From contig CAYMUY010000002.1 of assembly GCA_964393825.1 (NCBI GenBank), forward strand, positions 62,001-126,000: a DNA stretch of 64,000 nucleotides, given 5' to 3'. Below the pieces are notes generated by a model. It was not told the DNA's origin. It worked only from the letters and a program-made list of their open reading frames with translations, and made no database searches. How positions within the stretch are numbered: position 1 is the first letter of the stretch; each line of letters begins with the position of its first letter. This DNA is from PFJX01 sp964393825. Lineage in GTDB: Bacteria; Pseudomonadota; Gammaproteobacteria; Burkholderiales; Thiobacillaceae. A program made the position numbers and the translations under genes. This document shows positions 41,379 through 49,430 of the stretch, piece after piece.

Positions 41379-42031
41379 AACGGAAAACGCTGTTCATCCT
41401 CGCCGCTCTGGCCCTGCTGCTGGCCTTTGTCGTCGGCACCCTGCTGCACACCGCCAAGCAGGAGGAGCAGGCCGCGCAACTGGCCGATCACCATAATGAC
41501 GCCCTCGTGCGCATGTACTCGCCCAGCCTCGGCCGCCCGGACGCCGCGGTCGTGATCGTCGAGTTCCTCGATCCCGCCTGTGAAACCTGCAAGAACTTCT
41601 ATCCCAGGGTCAAGGCTCTGCTGGCCGCGCATCCCGATCAGATCCGCCTGGTGCTGCGCTACGCGCCGTTCCACGACGGTTCGGACAAGGTGGTCGCGGT
41701 ACTGGAAGCCGCGCGCAAGCAGGGCAAATACTGGCCCACCCTGGAAGCGCTGCTCGCCGCGCAAGCCGAATGGACCGAGCACCATAGCGCGCATCTGGAT
41801 CGAGTCTGGCCGCACCTGGAAGGCCTCGGCCTGAACCTGGAGCAGTTGAAGACCGACATGGCCGCTCCGGAAATCGCCGATGTCATCGCGCAGGATCTGG
41901 CCGACGCGGCAACACTCAACGTCAGCAAGACCCCGGACTTCTTCGTCAACGGCCGGCCGCTCCCCAGCTTCGGATACCAGCAATTGCAGGATCTGGTCGA
42001 CGCCGCGCTCAACGACGCGGCGAGACGATAA
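41375..42031 (+). CDS. DsbA-like periplasmic thioredoxin-fold protein, membrane anchored
   Basis: 218 residues. A single N-terminal hydrophobic segment (LFILAALALLLAFVVGTLL) without an obvious cleavage site is followed by a thioredoxin/DsbA fold (BdbD-like). The active site is CETC (DPACETCKNF) and the cis-Pro loop is KTPDFFVNG. It likely introduces disulfides into exported proteins with the overlapping DsbB as recycling partner. Confidence 0.87.
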   Translation: MKRKTLFILAALALLLAFVVGTLLHTAKQEEQAAQLADHHNDALVRMYSPSLGRPDAAVVIVEFLDPACETCKNFYPRVKALLAAHPDQIRLVLRYAPFHDGSDKVVAVLEAARKQGKYWPTLEALLAAQAEWTEHHSAHLDRVWPHLEGLGLNLEQLKTDMAAPEIADVIAQDLADAATLNVSKTPDFFVNGRPLPSFGYQQLQDLVDAALNDAARR

Positions 42032-42173
42032 ACGCGGCGCAAGGCGGCGGCCGCGCCGGCCGATCGCGCCTCTGGGCGACTGGCTGGCGTGATCGATCTC
42101 ATAGTTGCGCGGGTCGTATCGTGGTTACGCTGCAGGCCCTTACCACGCTTTTCGACCGACGAAGGAGACAGTC

Positions 42174-42581
42174 ATGTCCTACAAAATCAGTGAAATCGAG
42201 GGTATCGGCCCGGTCTATACCGACAAACTCGGGATGCAGGGCATCACCAACACCGACGATCTGCTCAACCGCTGTGCCGGCGCCAAGGGCCGCGCCGAGG
42301 TCAGCGAAAAGACCGGCCTGACCACCAGCCAGCTTCTGGCCTGGGCGGACATGGCGGACATGATGCGCCTGAACGGCATCGGCCCCCAGTTCAGCGAACT
42401 GCTCAAGGCCGCCGGTGTCGACACCGTCAAGGAACTGCGCACCCGCAACGCCGAGAACCTGACCGCCAAGCTGGCGGAGATCAACGCCGAGAAAAAACTC
42501 GCTCGCGCCGTGCCCGCCCTGAGTCAGGTCAGCAACTGGATCGAGCAGGCCAGGAACACCGAACCCCTGATCAGCCACTGA
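42174..42581 (+). CDS. Helix-hairpin-helix protein (DUF4332-like)
   Basis: 135 residues with two HhH-type segments (EIEGIGPVYTDKLGMQGI and LNGIGPQFSELLKAAGV), the pattern of DUF4332 proteins. HhH motifs often bind nucleic acids without sequence preference, but this family has no known function. AAGGAG precedes the ATG at 42174. It stands alone. Confidence 0.75.
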   Translation: MSYKISEIEGIGPVYTDKLGMQGITNTDDLLNRCAGAKGRAEVSEKTGLTTSQLLAWADMADMMRLNGIGPQFSELLKAAGVDTVKELRTRNAENLTAKLAEINAEKKLARAVPALSQVSNWIEQARNTEPLISH

Positions 42582-42639
42582 GCGGCCTCACCGCGGCGGC
42601 GGGGGAGAGGGTCCCACTGCCGCCACGCCTGTCCCCGGT

Positions 42640-42978
42640 TCACGGGCGGCATTTGAATATCGCGAACGTGCGCTTGCCGATCTCCGGCCGCTCGCCCGGC
42701 ACCAGCGTATCGCCGCCCATCTCCACCGCGTCGTTGCGCGCCAGTTGCAGCAGATTGGCATCCACATCCGCGATGCTGCGGCTGATGAAACCGATCTTGT
42801 CCAGGACACGAACCGTGGTTTTTCCCTTGCGCACGCATTGACCCACCCCGCCGGCTTCCCCGACGGCGACATCGAGCGAGTGCTCGCGGACTTCGATCAG
42901 GTTGCTCGCACAGCCACCCAGCAGGGCGAGCAGCAGGGACAGGACAGGCAGGGCACGGGTGCGCTTGAAATCAGACAT
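42640..42978 (-). CDS. Small lipoprotein, DUF4156 family
   Basis: 112 residues. A lipoprotein signal (LPVLSLLLALLGGC, lipobox Cys near residue 23) is followed by a compact domain (GKTTVRVLDK, NDAVEMGGDTLVP, GKRTFAIFKC) that fits DUF4156, a family of outer-membrane lipoproteins distantly like RcsF. The start is at 42978 (MSDFKRT); a longer reading to 42996 is unlikely. Function unknown. Confidence 0.75.
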   Translation of the reverse strand: MSDFKRTRALPVLSLLLALLGGCASNLIEVREHSLDVAVGEAGGVGQCVRKGKTTVRVLDKIGFISRSIADVDANLLQLARNDAVEMGGDTLVPGERPEIGKRTFAIFKCRP

Positions 42979-43092
42979 GGGGACTCCGGGGATCAAGAGG
43001 GGAACAGGCAGGGTTGCGCCTGAAAGAGGCCCGCCGCCGCCGGGAGTTCCCCTTGCTGGAGCGGATGCCAGGGACCACGCCCGGATCCGTCC

Positions 43093-45963
43093 TCATCCGC
43101 AGGCGCCCACCGCCCCGCAGGCGGTGCAGAAGTCGCAGCCGTCCTTGCGGATCACCGTGGCGTTACCGCACTCCTTGCACACCGCGCCGGTCATCACGAC
43201 CTGGGCGACCTCGCCTTTGTGGGCGGCGGGCAGGGAGGGCGTCTGCAGGATGCCCATCTCCTTCACCGGCAGGCCTTCCTCGGTGAGGATGCCGAGCATG
43301 GCGAAGCGATGGATGATGAGGCGGGCGAGATACGCGACCGTCGAGGGCCAGTTGGTCTGCTTCGACTGCCCCGGCACGAAGGCCATGAAGTCGCCCAGGG
43401 GTTCCGGGTAGTTGAGCAGCTTCCTGAGTTTCATGCCGATCCAGGCCGGGTCCATCACCCGCATGTCCAGCGACAACAGCTTGCACAGGCCGTCCAGCGC
43501 GCGCGGATATTCGCCCGAGAGCCAGACCGAATAGGGGCGGGTGACCCCGTCCGGCAGGGTGATTTCCTTGAGGCCGAGGACGAAATCGTCGCCGGTATGC
43601 GGGTTGTAGATGTCCACCGTCCAGGAGAGGGTGCCATCGGTGCCGGTCTTGGGCTCCTTGTGCGAGAACAGGGCATCGAGCACGGGGGTGTCGCCACCGC
43701 CGTCCAGCGCGTTGAGCTCATCCAGGCGCCAGCGCAGCAGCTGGGCCACGGCGGCGACCAGGCTGGGCATCTGGCGCGGTTCGCCATCGGGCGGGAAAGG
43801 AATGGCGCAACTGTCGTCGCCGCGCGTCTTCGCCAGGGTATCGAGCTTCAGCTTGAGCCAGCCGCGATCGTTGGCGCGCATGTCCATCGACAGGGTTTTC
43901 GCCACCGCGCCGAGGCCGCGCGGCTGTTCGGCGCCGTTGACCCAGACCTCGAACGGCCAGGAGCGGCCCTCGCTTTCGGTGTGGCCGACGAACAGGGCGA
44001 AGCTGCCGCAGGCGCTGTCGAGCATGTAGCACCAGGCCGGGTTGCCGCCGGACAGCTTCGGCCGCCCCGGCCATTTCAGGCTTTCCAGCACCGGCGCCGG
44101 CAACGCCTTGATCTCGATGCGGCGGTTGACGTCGGAGAGCTCGAAATCCTGCGGGTTGCTGGCGCTCTTGGCGGGTGCCGGGGTTTCCTTGCCGGTGGAG
44201 AGCACGCTGCCCAGCACGGCATTGGGCCGGTAGGTGGCCAGTCCCTTGAGGCCGGCCTTCCAGCCGGCCAGGTAGAGGCCCTCGAAATCGGTATAGGGAT
44301 AGTCGGCGGGGACGTTGACCGTCTTGGAAATGGCGGAATCGACGTAGGGCGCGACCGCGGCGACGATGTTCATGTGCGCCAGGGCGCTGATCTCCAGGGC
44401 GGTGACGAAGGCCGCCGGCAGGGTGTCGGTATCGCCGCCCTGCTCCCGGTAGACACGCCAGGCGTGGTCTTCCACCTGGTACTCCTTCCAGCCGCCCTCG
44501 GCCAGGCGCTTCTTGCGCGTGTAGGCCCAGGAGAACGGCGGCTCGATGCCGTTGCTGGCGTTGTCCGCGAAGGCGAGCGAAATGGTGCCGGTGGGGGCGA
44601 TGGAGAGCAGGTGCGAGTTGCGGATGCCGTGCTCGCGGATCTTCGCCTTGATCTCTTCCGGCAGGCGCGACGCGAAGTTGCCGCCCGAGAGGTAGAGGTC
44701 GGCGTTGAACAGCGGGAAGGGGTCGCGCTCGACCGCCAGTTCCACCGAAGCCAGATAGGCCTGGTCGCGCATGAACTCGGCGACTTTCCTGGAGAAGTCC
44801 AGGGCCGCCGGGGTGTCGTAACGCAGGCCCAGCATCACCAGCGCATCGCCCAGGCCGGTGAAGCCGAGGCCGACGCGGCGCTTGCTGTGCGCCTCGTTCC
44901 TTTGCTTGTCCAGCGGCCAGGCGGTGAGGTCGAGCACGTTGTCCAGCGCCCGCACGCAGATCGGCAGCACCCGCTTCAAGCCCTCGAAATCGAACTCGGC
45001 CTCGTCGCTGAAGGCGCGGTTGACGTAGCGGGTGAGGTTGACCGAACCGAGGCAGCAGCAGCCGTAGGGCGGCAAGGGCTGCTCACCACAGGGGTTGGTC
45101 GCCTCGATGGTTTCGCAGTAGCCGAGGTTGTTGTCGCGGTTGATGCGGTCGATGAACAGGACGCCGGGCTCGGCGTGGTCGTAGGTGGAGGCCATGATCT
45201 GGGTCCACAGCTCGCGCGCCGGCAGCTTGCGGTACACCCAGAGGCCGTCGGCCCGCTGGTAGGCGCCGTTGGCTTTCTGGTCGGCGACCGGCTCTGCCTT
45301 GTGCACCAGTTCCACGTCGCCGTCGGCCTCCACCGCCCGCATGAATGCGTCGGTGACGCCGACGGAGATGTTGAAGTTCTTCAGGTCGCCCTGGTCCTTG
45401 GCGTGGATGAAGTCCTCGATGTCCGGATGATCGCAGCGCATCACGCCCATCTGGGCGCCGCGCCGGCTGCCGGCGGATTCCACCGTTTCGCAGGAGCGGT
45501 CGAACACCCGCATGTAGGAGACCGGGCCGCTGGCGCGCGACTGGGTGCCCTTTACCAGCGCGCCCTTGGGCCGGATGGTGGAGAAGTCATAGCCGACGCC
45601 GCCGCCACGGCGCATGGTCTCGGCGGCCTCCTCCAGGGCCACGTAGATGCCGGGGCGACCGTCGGACTCGCCGGAGATCGCATCGCCCACCGGCTGCACG
45701 AAACAGTTGATCAGGGTCGCCTGCAGGCCGGTGCCGGCCGCCGAGTTGATCCGGCCGGCGGGAATGAAGCCGGCTTCCATGGCCTGGAAGAACAGCTTTT
45801 CCCAGTGTGCCCGCTGCGCCTTCTTTTCCACCGAGGCGAGCGCCCGGGCCACACGCAGGCGCACATCGACGACATTCTGCTCGTCACCCTTGGCATATTT
45901 TTCCAGTAACACTTCACTGGAGATGGCCTGGTCGCTCAGCTCGGGGAAAAGGGCTTCCTGCAT
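43093..45963 (-). CDS. nrdJ: Adenosylcobalamin-dependent (class II) ribonucleotide reductase NrdJ
   Basis: 956 residues. It reduces ribonucleotides to deoxyribonucleotides using a B12 radical and needs no oxygen-dependent subunit. Family blocks are visible (GGGVGYDFSTIRPKGA, NPCGEQPLPPYGCC, SIAPTGTISLAFADNASNGIEP). The C-terminus ends in a Cys-rich zinc-ribbon (CKECGNATVIRKDGCDFCTACG). GAGGAG lies 6 bases before the ATG. Two NrdR boxes cover its promoter. No nrdAB or nrdDG is seen here, and no cobalamin riboswitch precedes the gene. Confidence 0.95.
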   Translation of the reverse strand: MQEALFPELSDQAISSEVLLEKYAKGDEQNVVDVRLRVARALASVEKKAQRAHWEKLFFQAMEAGFIPAGRINSAAGTGLQATLINCFVQPVGDAISGESDGRPGIYVALEEAAETMRRGGGVGYDFSTIRPKGALVKGTQSRASGPVSYMRVFDRSCETVESAGSRRGAQMGVMRCDHPDIEDFIHAKDQGDLKNFNISVGVTDAFMRAVEADGDVELVHKAEPVADQKANGAYQRADGLWVYRKLPARELWTQIMASTYDHAEPGVLFIDRINRDNNLGYCETIEATNPCGEQPLPPYGCCCLGSVNLTRYVNRAFSDEAEFDFEGLKRVLPICVRALDNVLDLTAWPLDKQRNEAHSKRRVGLGFTGLGDALVMLGLRYDTPAALDFSRKVAEFMRDQAYLASVELAVERDPFPLFNADLYLSGGNFASRLPEEIKAKIREHGIRNSHLLSIAPTGTISLAFADNASNGIEPPFSWAYTRKKRLAEGGWKEYQVEDHAWRVYREQGGDTDTLPAAFVTALEISALAHMNIVAAVAPYVDSAISKTVNVPADYPYTDFEGLYLAGWKAGLKGLATYRPNAVLGSVLSTGKETPAPAKSASNPQDFELSDVNRRIEIKALPAPVLESLKWPGRPKLSGGNPAWCYMLDSACGSFALFVGHTESEGRSWPFEVWVNGAEQPRGLGAVAKTLSMDMRANDRGWLKLKLDTLAKTRGDDSCAIPFPPDGEPRQMPSLVAAVAQLLRWRLDELNALDGGGDTPVLDALFSHKEPKTGTDGTLSWTVDIYNPHTGDDFVLGLKEITLPDGVTRPYSVWLSGEYPRALDGLCKLLSLDMRVMDPAWIGMKLRKLLNYPEPLGDFMAFVPGQSKQTNWPSTVAYLARLIIHRFAMLGILTEEGLPVKEMGILQTPSLPAAHKGEVAQVVMTGAVCKECGNATVIRKDGCDFCTACGAVGACG

Positions 45964-45974
45964 GTTGGCTCCTC

Positions 45975-46022
45975 ACGCTATATATGTGGTCGAGCTCGCT
46001 TTTTAGACACTATGGGCAGTGT
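45975..46022 (-). promoter_or_regulatory. Two NrdR boxes controlling nrdJ
   Basis: ACGCTATATATGTGGT (45975-45990) and ACACTATGGGCAGTGT (46007-46022) both resemble the NrdR consensus ACACTATATATAGTGT. Their starts are 32 bp apart, close to three helical turns, the usual arrangement for cooperative NrdR binding. The upstream box lies between the predicted -35 and -10 elements. Confidence 0.82.
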
Positions 46023-46028
46023 ATTCAA
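46000..46028 (-). promoter_or_regulatory. Probable sigma-70 promoter of nrdJ
   Basis: On the minus strand, TTGAAT (46028-46023) and TAAAAA (46005-46000) are 17 bp apart. The spacer is filled by an NrdR box, so a bound repressor would exclude RNA polymerase. Both hexamers are imperfect matches. Confidence 0.55.
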
Positions 46029-46203
46029 GGTTTTTTTTCATGACCGAAATCAAGCTTTTCCACTCCTCCCGGCGGCAACCCGCCGTGGCAGCGCCATCAA
46101 CACGGGCGGTGGGACACGCCGCTACGCCGTGAGCACAAGCGATCGCCTTGACACCCGTTCTCGCCGCGCCGTAGATTGCGCCGGTGCCGTCCCGCCCGAG
46201 ATC
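46029..46203. other. Intergenic region between nrdJ and the copper-efflux operon
   Basis: About 175 bases between divergent genes. It contains a T8 tract (46032-46039). I find no clear metal-responsive operator (CueR- or CusR-type palindrome) that I would defend. Confidence 0.4.
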
Positions 46204-46539
46204 ATGTCCCGCCGCCTGATCATTCTTTTTCTCCTGTTCTGGCTGCCCCTGCAAGGCTGGGGGGGAAGCGTCATGCCCTTCGCCCGGCAGGGCGGGCTGA
46301 TGTGGATGCCGGCCGAGGCGGAGGCCATGCCCTGCTGCCCGGAACATCAGCACAAGCAAACGGGCTCCACGCACCACGACGGTGAGGGCTGCGGCCTCTG
46401 CCATCTTGCCAACGCGCCGGCAGCCACGGTCATCGCGCGCCTGTTCGACCCGATCCCGGGTGGCGCTTCGCTGCCGGGCATCACCCTCCCGGCGCCGGAA
46501 TCCGTTCCGGACGCGTTCTACCGCCCTCCCATAGCCTGA
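46204..46539 (+). CDS. Small exported Cys/His-rich protein (DUF2946-like), copper-resistance associated
   Basis: 111 residues. A signal peptide (LIILFLLFWLPLQGWGGS) precedes a metal-ligand-rich segment (MPCCPEHQHKQTGSTHHD, GCGLCHLA). Such small proteins are commonly found just upstream of CusCBA/CzcCBA operons and are often labelled DUF2946. It may bind Cu(I)/Cu(II) in the periplasm. I infer the role from composition and place. Confidence 0.68.
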   Translation: MSRRLIILFLLFWLPLQGWGGSVMPFARQGGLMWMPAEAEAMPCCPEHQHKQTGSTHHDGEGCGLCHLANAPAATVIARLFDPIPGGASLPGITLPAPESVPDAFYRPPIA

Positions 46540-46615
46540 CCGCACCGTGACCCCGCCCTGGCGGGGTGGCATGCCATGGCATGCCTCGTCTGGCGCGTAT
46601 CGCTCGCGCCTCCTT

Positions 46616-46649
46616 GACGGCGTCATCGGCCAGATTGGCCGACGCCGTC
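46616..46649 (+). repeat. Leader hairpin upstream of the CusC-like gene
   Basis: GACGGCGTC (46616-46624) and GACGCCGTC (46641-46649) pair exactly, with an inner GGCC/GGCC helix. It lies 20 bases before the ATG of the CusC-like gene and has no T-run. It could modulate translation or mRNA stability. Confidence 0.6.
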
Positions 46650-46669
46650 CGGATCGACCGGAGAGCGTC

Positions 46670-47923
46670 ATGTTCATTCGATTATTCGCCTGCCTGGTGA
46701 CAGGCATCGCCGCCCAGGCCGCGCTCGCCGAGCCGCCGCTGGCGCGCAGCGATCAACTCGCCGTCGGCGGCCTTGGCCAGGATCAGGCTGCCGCCCTGGC
46801 CCTGGCCGCGCAGCCGCAATTCACGGCCCGCGAGGATGCCCTACGGGCCTTGCGCGAGAACGCCGTGGCGGCAGGCGAGTTGCCCGACCCCAAACTGAGC
46901 TTCGGCCTGCAGGCGTTGCCGCTGGATACCTTCGACTACGCCCAGGAGGCGATGACCCAGGCGATCGTCGGCGTCAGCCAGGCGATTCCCGGTGGCGCCA
47001 AGCGCGCGCTCAACCGGGAACGCGTGGGGCGCGAGGCCGAACAGGTGGCGGCCGATCTCGACGCGACACGCCGCCGCGTCGCGCGCGATGTCCGCCTGGC
47101 CTGGCTCGACCTCTGGCTGCCGACCCAGTCGTTGGGCTGGCTGCGGCGGTTGGGTGACGAATACCAGCAGCAGATCGAATGGGGCGAGGTGGCCTGGAAG
47201 GCCGGCAAGCTGACGCGCGACGACATCCTGCAATGGCGGGCGATGCGAGAGGGCGTGCGCGACCGCGAAAGCGAGTTGCGGGTGATGCGCGAACGTGCCC
47301 GCGCGCAACTCCGACGCTGGCTGGGCGAGGCCGGGGCGGCCGAGCCGGCGCCCGAGCCGCCGCCACCGATCGCACTCGACCCACGCGCCGGGGAACGGCT
47401 TGAACGCCATCCCGAACTGCTGCGGCTGCAACGGGCGTTGCAAGTGGCCCGCGCCGATGTCGATCTGGCGAAGGAAGCCGGCAAGCCGGACTGGAACGTG
47501 AACCTGGCCTACGGCGCGCGCGGCGGCGGCCGCCCGGATCTGCTGAGCCTGGTGGTCGGCGTCGACCTGCCGGTCTTCCAGGCCAACCGCCAGGATCGCC
47601 GCCTCGCCGCGCGCCTGGCGCAGGTGAACCAGGCGGACGCGCAACTGGAGGAACAACGCCGGCAGTTGCTGGCGGCCCTGCGTACCGCCCAGGCCGAGCG
47701 CGAAGTCGCCGAGGAGCGCATCCAGCGCTTCGAGCGCGACATCCTGCCCCTGCAGGCCTCGCGCGAGGCGGCCGCCCTGGCCGACTACCGTTCCGGCAAG
47801 GGCGCCTGGAGCCGGGTCCTGGACGCACGCCGCGCCCAGATCGAAACCCGCTTGCAGTGGCTCGGCCAGCGGGCGGCGCTGGCCCGCGCCGTCGTGCAAC
47901 TGCGTTACCTGATCGGCGACTAG
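46670..47923 (+). CDS. cusC: Outer-membrane channel of an RND efflux system (CusC/CzcC, TolC family)
   Basis: 417 residues. Signal peptide (LFACLVTGIAAQAALA) then a TolC-family fold with long coiled-coil segments rich in Ala, Arg, Glu and Gln. It has no lipobox, unlike E. coli CusC, and is closer to CzcC in form. It provides the outer-membrane exit of the CusBA pump encoded next, 9 bp downstream. The metal is assigned from CusB and CusA. Confidence 0.85.
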   Translation: MFIRLFACLVTGIAAQAALAEPPLARSDQLAVGGLGQDQAAALALAAQPQFTAREDALRALRENAVAAGELPDPKLSFGLQALPLDTFDYAQEAMTQAIVGVSQAIPGGAKRALNRERVGREAEQVAADLDATRRRVARDVRLAWLDLWLPTQSLGWLRRLGDEYQQQIEWGEVAWKAGKLTRDDILQWRAMREGVRDRESELRVMRERARAQLRRWLGEAGAAEPAPEPPPPIALDPRAGERLERHPELLRLQRALQVARADVDLAKEAGKPDWNVNLAYGARGGGRPDLLSLVVGVDLPVFQANRQDRRLAARLAQVNQADAQLEEQRRQLLAALRTAQAEREVAEERIQRFERDILPLQASREAAALADYRSGKGAWSRVLDARRAQIETRLQWLGQRAALARAVVQLRYLIGD

Positions 47924-47932
47924 GAGATCCAC

Positions 47933-49399
47933 ATGAACAGCAAACTGAAAACCCTGGGCATCCTGCTGATCGGCGCCGGCATCGGCGCGGCGGTGGCCTG
48001 GCAGGCCACGCAGCGTCAACCCGAGCCGGCAAAATCCAGCGCCCCCGCCGCGACCGAGCGCAAGGTGCTCTACTGGTTCGACCCGATGGTGCCGGACCAG
48101 CATTTCGACCAGCCGGGCAAGTCGCCCTTCATGGACATGGACCTGGTGCCCAAATACGCCGACGCCGGGGCGTCCGATCCGGGCGTGGTGAAGATCGACC
48201 CGCGCGTGGTGCAGAACCTGGGCGTGCGTACCGCCCAGGCGGAGGACGGCCGGCTGTGGCGGCGCATCGACACCGTTGGTTATGTGGAAGCGGACGAGAA
48301 CCGCGTCGAGGTGGTGCAGGCGCGCGCCGCCGGCTATGTCGAGAAGCTGTATGTGCGCGCCGAGAACGACCCGGTGCGGCGCGGCCAGTTGCTGGCCGAG
48401 GTGTACAGCCCGGACCTGCTGGCGGCGCAGGAGGAATTCCAGCTCGCCCTGAAGCGCGACGACCCGGCCTGGCGCGCCGCCGCGCGCGAGCGCCTGAGCC
48501 TGCTGGAGGTGCCGGAGGCGCGCATCGTCGAACTGGAAAAAGGCGGCAGGCCGAGCAAGCGGGTGTCCTATTTCGCGCCGATCGCGGGCATCGCCGCGCA
48601 GATCGGGGTGCGGGAAGGCTCGGCGGTGTCGCATGGCATGCCGATGTTCCGCCTCGCCGACCTCTCCTCGATCTGGGTGCGAGCGCAGGTGCCGCAGGAG
48701 CAGGCGGCCTGGATCGACCCCGGCAAGTGGGTGGACGTCAGCTTCCCGGCGCTGCCCGGCAAGACGCTGGAGGGCAAGGTGGATTACCTCTACCCGAACC
48801 TGGACGCGAAGACCCGCACCCTCGATGTCCGCATCAAGCTCGCCAACCCCGGGCTTCAGTTCCGCCCCGGCATGTACGCCAATGTCACCCTCTACGGCGG
48901 CGCCTCCGGCCAGTCGGTGCTGGTGCCGACGGAAAGCGTGATCGCCACCGGCAAGCGTTCCCTGGTCATCCTCGCCGAGGGCGAGGGGCGCTTCCGCCCG
49001 GTGCTGGTCAAGACCGGCATCGAGAACAACGGCAAGACCGAGATCCGCTCGGGGGTGAAGGCGGGCGACGCGGTGGTGGTCTCCGGCCAGTTCCTGATCG
49101 AGTCGGAAGCCAACCTCAAGGGCGTGCTGGCGCGCTTATCTGCCAACCCCGCCGGGCCGGGCCAGACCTGGACCGCGCGCGGCGAGGTCACCGCCGTCGA
49201 CGCCGCCGCCGGCGACCTGGAAATGAAGCACGAACCGATCCCGGCGATCGAATGGCCGGCCATGACCATGCCCTTCGACGTCGCCGACAAGGCATTGCTC
49301 AAGGGTCTCAAGGTCGGCCAGAAGGTGGACTTCGACCTGGCGAAACGGGATGACGGCTATGTCGTGGTGGCCATTCGGCCGCGGGAGGTGAAGCCATGA
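47933..49399 (+). CDS. cusB: Periplasmic adaptor CusB with N-terminal metal-binding domain and C-terminal CusF domain
   Basis: 488 residues. An N-terminal anchor helix is followed by a heavy-metal-binding segment (YWFDPMVPDQHF ... MDMDLVPKY), the beta-barrel/lipoyl/hairpin adaptor core (~residues 85-395), and a C-terminal CusF-like OB fold (~residues 405-485). The fused CusF part keeps its Cu(I)/Ag(I) ligand pattern: MKHEP, then EWPAMTMPF (His, Trp and two Met). In E. coli CusF is a separate chaperone. It links CusA to CusC and delivers metal. Confidence 0.92.
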   Translation: MNSKLKTLGILLIGAGIGAAVAWQATQRQPEPAKSSAPAATERKVLYWFDPMVPDQHFDQPGKSPFMDMDLVPKYADAGASDPGVVKIDPRVVQNLGVRTAQAEDGRLWRRIDTVGYVEADENRVEVVQARAAGYVEKLYVRAENDPVRRGQLLAEVYSPDLLAAQEEFQLALKRDDPAWRAAARERLSLLEVPEARIVELEKGGRPSKRVSYFAPIAGIAAQIGVREGSAVSHGMPMFRLADLSSIWVRAQVPQEQAAWIDPGKWVDVSFPALPGKTLEGKVDYLYPNLDAKTRTLDVRIKLANPGLQFRPGMYANVTLYGGASGQSVLVPTESVIATGKRSLVILAEGEGRFRPVLVKTGIENNGKTEIRSGVKAGDAVVVSGQFLIESEANLKGVLARLSANPAGPGQTWTARGEVTAVDAAAGDLEMKHEPIPAIEWPAMTMPFDVADKALLKGLKVGQKVDFDLAKRDDGYVVVAIRPREVKP

Positions 49400-49430
49400 T
49401 CCAGCCTGCGTCTTTCCGGGGAGGCCGGCC

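Noticed and set aside
45964..46203. Cobalamin riboswitch ahead of nrdJ
   Set aside because: The leader is only a few dozen bases from the predicted start and has no B12-box-like sequence; the structure seen there is the NrdR box pair.
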